From: Regnicoccus frigidus
GTDB taxonomy: Bacteria > Cyanobacteriota > Cyanobacteriia > PCC-6307 > Cyanobiaceae
Assembly: GCA_025194985.1 (NCBI GenBank)
Contig: JAOANE010000002.1
Location: 1-8,836, forward strand
DNA length: 8,836 nt
Direction: 5' to 3'
Made by a program: the position numbers and the translations under genes. The first letter of the stretch is position 1. Each line of letters starts with the position of its first letter. This document shows positions 6,901 through 8,836 of this stretch, one piece after another. A model generated the notes under the pieces. The model ran no database searches, had not been told where the DNA came from, and was given only the letters and a program-made list of their open reading frames with translations.

Positions 6901-7753
6901 GGTCAGCGAGTTGGAGGTTGCACTGGCCGCCTTGGTTCTACAGACATTCCGCGATTTCGAGGTGGTGGTGGTGGCCGATGGCTGCGCTGTGGAGGAGGAC
7001 GTGCTGGACGGGCTGAGGGCCCAGGGAATCCCTGCCTCCTTGTTGCAGCTTCCAGAGCGCCAGGGAGCCTTCCGCGCCCGAGCGGAGGGTGCCAAGGCAA
7101 CATCGGGCAGTTACCTCTGGTTCTTTGACCATGACGACGACGTGGAAGCCGTGTTCTTGGAACGGATGCTGGCAAGGGCCCGCAGCAGCGAGGCCGATGT
7201 GGTGGAGTGTCCATTCTGGGTCGTGCCACCAGGGAAGGCTCCTTACATCCTTCAGCGCTTTGCAACAGAAACGATGCGCGTGGATGCCGCCATCCTGGAG
7301 AGCTATCTGATGGGTGAATCCCATAACAACCTGGCCAACAAACTGATCCGTCGCAGCCTTTGGGAGCAAGCCATGGCGCAGCTCAAGACAATGGGCCTCC
7401 CCAAGGACTCCCAGGTGATCTTCTGCGAAGACATGCTGTGCACGGTGCTGCTTTACCGTTGCGCGCACACCTATGCCAGCACCATCCAAACGGAGTATCG
7501 CTACCTCCAACGCTCCGATAGTCCCATGGTCAGCACGGATCCTGCCGTAGTCGACGCCTGCCTGATCAGCCTTGAAACCGTGTTGAAGGTTCTGCGGCCT
7601 CTGTTGCAAGACCATGGTCAGTTTTCTTCAGTGGTGGAATTTCGCAACCGCGAAGTGGACTGGCGCCTCAAGAATCTGCTGGACCGTGCTGGCACCTCTC
7701 TTGGAGAGGAGAGTTTGAAACGGGTGGGCCGCATCCAAAGCCTCTACGACTGA
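3962..7753 (+). CDS. Three-module glycosyltransferase (GT31-like + exostosin/GT-B-like + GT2)
   Basis: A 1263-residue protein with no evident signal peptide or membrane span. Module 1 (about 114-325) looks like a GT31/galactosyltransferase-type GT-A domain. It opens with VCILHIGCRPRVERA, has an acidic metal motif KVEDDIRLD (202-210), then YADGGFAYVLGRRGLE (from 270) and FEDATVGLFLQMAGIG (from 305), the order seen in that family. Module 2 (about 478-720) starts DTLYLICVH, has IGWFWDNHH (507-515) and RFFDAIAAGQLPIVD (653-667), and resembles the nucleotide-binding half of exostosin/CgeB-like GT-B enzymes. Residues 720-965 look helical. Module 3 (969-1263) is a GT2 domain: ISVVIPFHGK, then FFDHDDDV (1054-1061) with the metal-binding aspartates, then GESHNNLANKLIRRSLW (from 1118). 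A TAG directly precedes the ATG and no Shine-Dalgarno is visible. An ATG at 4058 (residue 33) has GAGGG 7 nt upstream and is an alternative start. Likely role: successive sugar additions to a surface glycan; the substrates are unknown. Confidence 0.8.
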   Translation: MLAHQVLEVLDQALDYTQQLERLTLDANEGLSMPSELAPGLSAQRLRLAELVGSFREDLAECDDPEAIDQWLFRRICAVWSLHVQNEGFLSLGSHLFALLSGDAAERLRQDLKDQVCILHIGCRPRVERAQRSIDSFKSLDSELLHLIAVGNPEGGAGGFRFSYGDSLLSLSCRDDYEGHCGKCLLAYTLLAMVAAPRLIYKVEDDIRLDSADLFRSHLHDLLRNDVAYAGHPVTAFPNHRQFWHGDHLGQCRNQNLDDISYQSPIGSQYADGGFAYVLGRRGLEEFAYAFVTHQAFLAIDSILFEDATVGLFLQMAGIGLTPVAPFSTGLTSERHRMQLDLASGGHRFTERQQAGLKSLRQHPLHGSVAGAQAALRLKLSDSAERLAEHPPRFAARVSADLKALVRRCIDEQERLGSFRPRRIHLASRRLGRYFDPELYATLEDTLRGLLEPTCGSKALAEIERITVGEELGPPRHDTLYLICVHLMNGELEEIQRIRAETNSLVIGWFWDNHHNYVTNAKIAKDLDVCIPSHHHGSGFLADVNPRTTYPLPLCCAQWSLPTLEQLLAHAPLRGNRSTAISGRFTDWDVGTKRRDLVRSYSSGFLHGDHVDLKLEEDQNYPYFSMSAEERFADWCQHLFSLCLPVRSDLSLRFFDAIAAGQLPIVDRELAGAVLDDLAPSLIAGRDFLLVDVSSPQDLRAARQRALETHRLQDREAASLRVRGGHLLEHRVALISEVCLEVLNEQKWVQQQQACEGSQEALRQSLDACLDALAAGHDGEALDQLATILEQPPALALRLEGIAAQWMELLAGIDGRIQAETEAAPDADQRAELCWSGVVVLDRLGPLLSGDALPSWLPTLNEQFSRYGALQWREISHAGGVGVREARRRAIVLLLRLSQLHVPCPEWVLGAARELLETDLADDQALPESAHSRRLLLKQWQDQLVVHAEVLAHLEPNFDQASRAAARRLQISVVIPFHGKVSELEVALAALVLQTFRDFEVVVVADGCAVEEDVLDGLRAQGIPASLLQLPERQGAFRARAEGAKATSGSYLWFFDHDDDVEAVFLERMLARARSSEADVVECPFWVVPPGKAPYILQRFATETMRVDAAILESYLMGESHNNLANKLIRRSLWEQAMAQLKTMGLPKDSQVIFCEDMLCTVLLYRCAHTYASTIQTEYRYLQRSDSPMVSTDPAVVDACLISLETVLKVLRPLLQDHGQFSSVVEFRNREVDWRLKNLLDRAGTSLGEESLKRVGRIQSLYD
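4423..4430 (+). repeat. G8 homopolymer inside the large glycosyltransferase gene
   Basis: Eight consecutive G residues encode part of NPEGGAGG (about residues 152-159) just before the catalytic part of module 1. The frame is intact in this copy. A tract of this length can slip during replication. Confidence 0.9.
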
Positions 7754-7772
7754 CAATGATAGGAGCCCGGAT

Positions 7773-7797
7773 CAACGTTTCTCCCCGCAACGTTTCT
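7773..7797. repeat. Two direct copies of CAACGTTTCT, 15-bp period
   Basis: CAACGTTTCT occurs at 7773-7782 and again at 7788-7797, in the 163-bp gap between two convergent genes. Each copy contains the palindrome AACGTT, and the two could also pair as a short hairpin. A related AACGTTT recurs near 7869. No T-run follows, so it is not a clear terminator. The rest of the gap (7754-7916) contains nothing I recognise. Confidence 0.5.
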
Positions 7798-7916
7798 GGG
7801 AAGGCTACGGCCTTAATGCCGAGCTTGCTGTGGACTTGACCTTTGCCATCAACCCGATCAGCTCCATAACGTTTGGTGGAACTTGTTGATTGCCTTGATG
7901 ATCCAAACATCTGGGG

Positions 7917-8708
7917 TTACGCTTTACTGTTGAGAGTAGTTTCTGACTCTTCCTGAACAAATTCTCGGGCAATGAATTCTTGCATCTTCGCGAAACCATT
8001 GCTTTGCTGCTCTTCCGTCATGCTGGTCCATTTGCCTTGGGAATGCGTTCTATACACACTCATAACATCTGAAAAGCAGAATCCAGAACCCTGGCTAAGG
8101 CATACCAACGATAAGGCCCAATCAAGAAACGGAGCAGCTGCAAGAATTCTCACGACATCTGGGTGAATACAGGTTTTACGAAATACGATTGAAGCGGTGT
8201 TCTGGCCAAGGAAGTTATTGATCGCAAAGTCTTTAATTTGCATCTGCTTGGCCGGTAAAGTGGTTTTTGTCACTGTCAAGCCTTCGTTGTTGATAACCCT
8301 TGAGCTTGAGGCTGTAATTGTATAGTCAGGATTGTCTTGCATGAAGAATACTTGCTTCTGAAGCTTCTCGCTATCCACCCAGAAGTCATCACCTTCGCAA
8401 ATGGCAATGTATTTGCCTTTAGCATTCATGAATAGTTGCATGGCATTTGCGTTAATGCCGAGATTCTTGTCATTGCTTAAAAGCTTTATTTTGTCTGGAT
8501 ATTTTGCTGCATAGGACCGGCAGATCTCTTGCGTTCCATCTGAGGAGCCGTCGTCACAGATGATGATTTCATAATCAAAAGTGCATTGCTGAGCTAAAGC
8601 TCCATCAATAGCCTGGCTTATAAACGGTTCATGTTGATACGTCAGTATGCACGTTGAAACCAGTGGTTCAGAGTTGTGCTGAGAGCTGAGAGCTGATTCT
8701 TTCGCCAT
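7917..8708 (-). CDS. Family 2 glycosyltransferase, AT-rich
   Basis: With the start used here the protein has 263 residues and is a typical small GT-A family 2 enzyme. It shows VSTCILTYQHEPFISQAI (17-34) as the first strand, ICDDGSSDGT (50-59) for nucleotide binding, and ICEGDDFW (103-110) with the metal-binding DD pair. DWALSL (197-202) and VYRTHSQGKWTS (218-229) are near the C-terminus, as in polysaccharide-biosynthesis transferases. There is no membrane segment. The frame remains open upstream to 8816, but the extra 36 residues are GC-rich, low in family similarity and rich in Pro/Ala/Gly. I therefore take ATG 8708 (MAKESALSS), although its Shine-Dalgarno is weak. Its base composition is clearly lower in GC than all neighbours, which suggests separate origin by transfer. 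It converges on the large glycosyltransferase gene. Substrates cannot be inferred. Confidence 0.88.
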   Translation of the reverse strand: MAKESALSSQHNSEPLVSTCILTYQHEPFISQAIDGALAQQCTFDYEIIICDDGSSDGTQEICRSYAAKYPDKIKLLSNDKNLGINANAMQLFMNAKGKYIAICEGDDFWVDSEKLQKQVFFMQDNPDYTITASSSRVINNEGLTVTKTTLPAKQMQIKDFAINNFLGQNTASIVFRKTCIHPDVVRILAAAPFLDWALSLVCLSQGSGFCFSDVMSVYRTHSQGKWTSMTEEQQSNGFAKMQEFIAREFVQEESETTLNSKA

Positions 8709-8788
8709 ATGTCCGGCGACAATCAGGTTGACCGGTTGGCGACAAGCTCGTTGGCCGGTTGGGAGCGGGGTTGCTGACCCTGGGGCCG

Positions 8789-8836
8789 ATGCGCATGGCC
8801 CTGGTGATGCCGGCACCGCTGACGAGCCAACAGATC
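8789..8836 (+). CDS. Possible start of a further plus-strand gene, cut by window end
   Basis: From ATG 8789 (or ATG 8795) the frame reads MRMALVMPAPLTSQQI with no stop to the window edge. The upstream in-frame stop is a TGA about 70 nt before. The stretch is GC-rich like the core genes and unlike the adjacent AT-rich glycosyltransferase. A hydrophobic beta-strand followed by a loop would suit the N-terminus of an enzyme such as a glycosyltransferase, but 16 codons are too few to identify it. It would be divergent from the GT2 gene, with about 80 nt between the starts. Confidence 0.25.
   Translation, partial: MRMALVMPAPLTSQQI

Noticed and set aside
6960..6975. GTG trinucleotide repeat
   Set aside because: It encodes the ordinary VVVV beta-strand of the GT2 fold and is in frame; a triplet repeat change would not switch the gene off.
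7668..7910. 80-codon minus-strand frame spanning the convergent gap
   Set aside because: It overlaps the 3' end of the large glycosyltransferase, has no family resemblance, and no ribosome site. I considered a transposase or methyltransferase remnant but could not support either.
8709..8816. 36-residue N-terminal extension of the AT-rich GT2 gene
   Set aside because: It has a different composition from the rest of the gene and no match to GT2 N-termini, which begin close to the VSTCILTY strand.
1..8836. CRISPR arrays, tRNA genes, toxin-antitoxin or defence systems
   Set aside because: No regularly spaced repeats, no cloverleaf-like segments and no such protein signatures were seen.

Overview
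This looks like a chromosomal segment from a picocyanobacterium of the Synechococcus/Cyanobium type. The evidence is a cyanobacterial-type 5S rRNA at the left edge, high-GC genes with typical proteobacteria-unlike weak Shine-Dalgarno sites, and a gene order (5S rRNA, mtnC, mtnB, mutM) that I recall from this group. The genus is inference; no species-specific marker is present.

Left part (1-2488): the window opens inside a 5S rRNA gene, the end of an rRNA operon, followed by a strong intrinsic terminator at 182-204. Facing it on the minus strand are three housekeeping genes read from right to left. These are mutM (formamidopyrimidine-DNA glycosylase, base-excision repair), mtnB (methylthioribulose-1-phosphate dehydratase) and mtnC (acireductone synthase). 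mtnB and mtnC are consecutive steps of methionine salvage and overlap by 4 nt.

Middle (2526-3899): just upstream of mutM, only 37 nt away on the same strand, lies a probable GT-D fold (DUF1792-type) glycosyltransferase with a DxE motif. It appears to be the promoter-proximal gene of the minus-strand cluster. It marks the boundary between core genes and a surface-polysaccharide or glycosylation region.

Right part (3962-8836): a 62-bp divergent intergenic region separates that gene from a plus-strand 1263-codon gene. That gene encodes three apparent glycosyltransferase modules in one chain: an N-terminal GT31-like GT-A module, a central exostosin/GT-B-like module and a C-terminal GT2 module. 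Converging on it from the right is a small, clearly AT-richer GT2 glycosyltransferase, probably a more recent arrival. The last ~48 nt may hold the first codons of another plus-strand gene.

Taken together, the right-hand 60% of the window is a glycosyltransferase island next to an rRNA operon and core operon. Its likely product is a surface glycan (capsule, O-antigen or glycoprotein decoration), but acceptor and sugars cannot be read from the sequence. The multi-module fusion enzyme is the most unusual item. No CRISPR array, tRNA or intact insertion sequence was seen.
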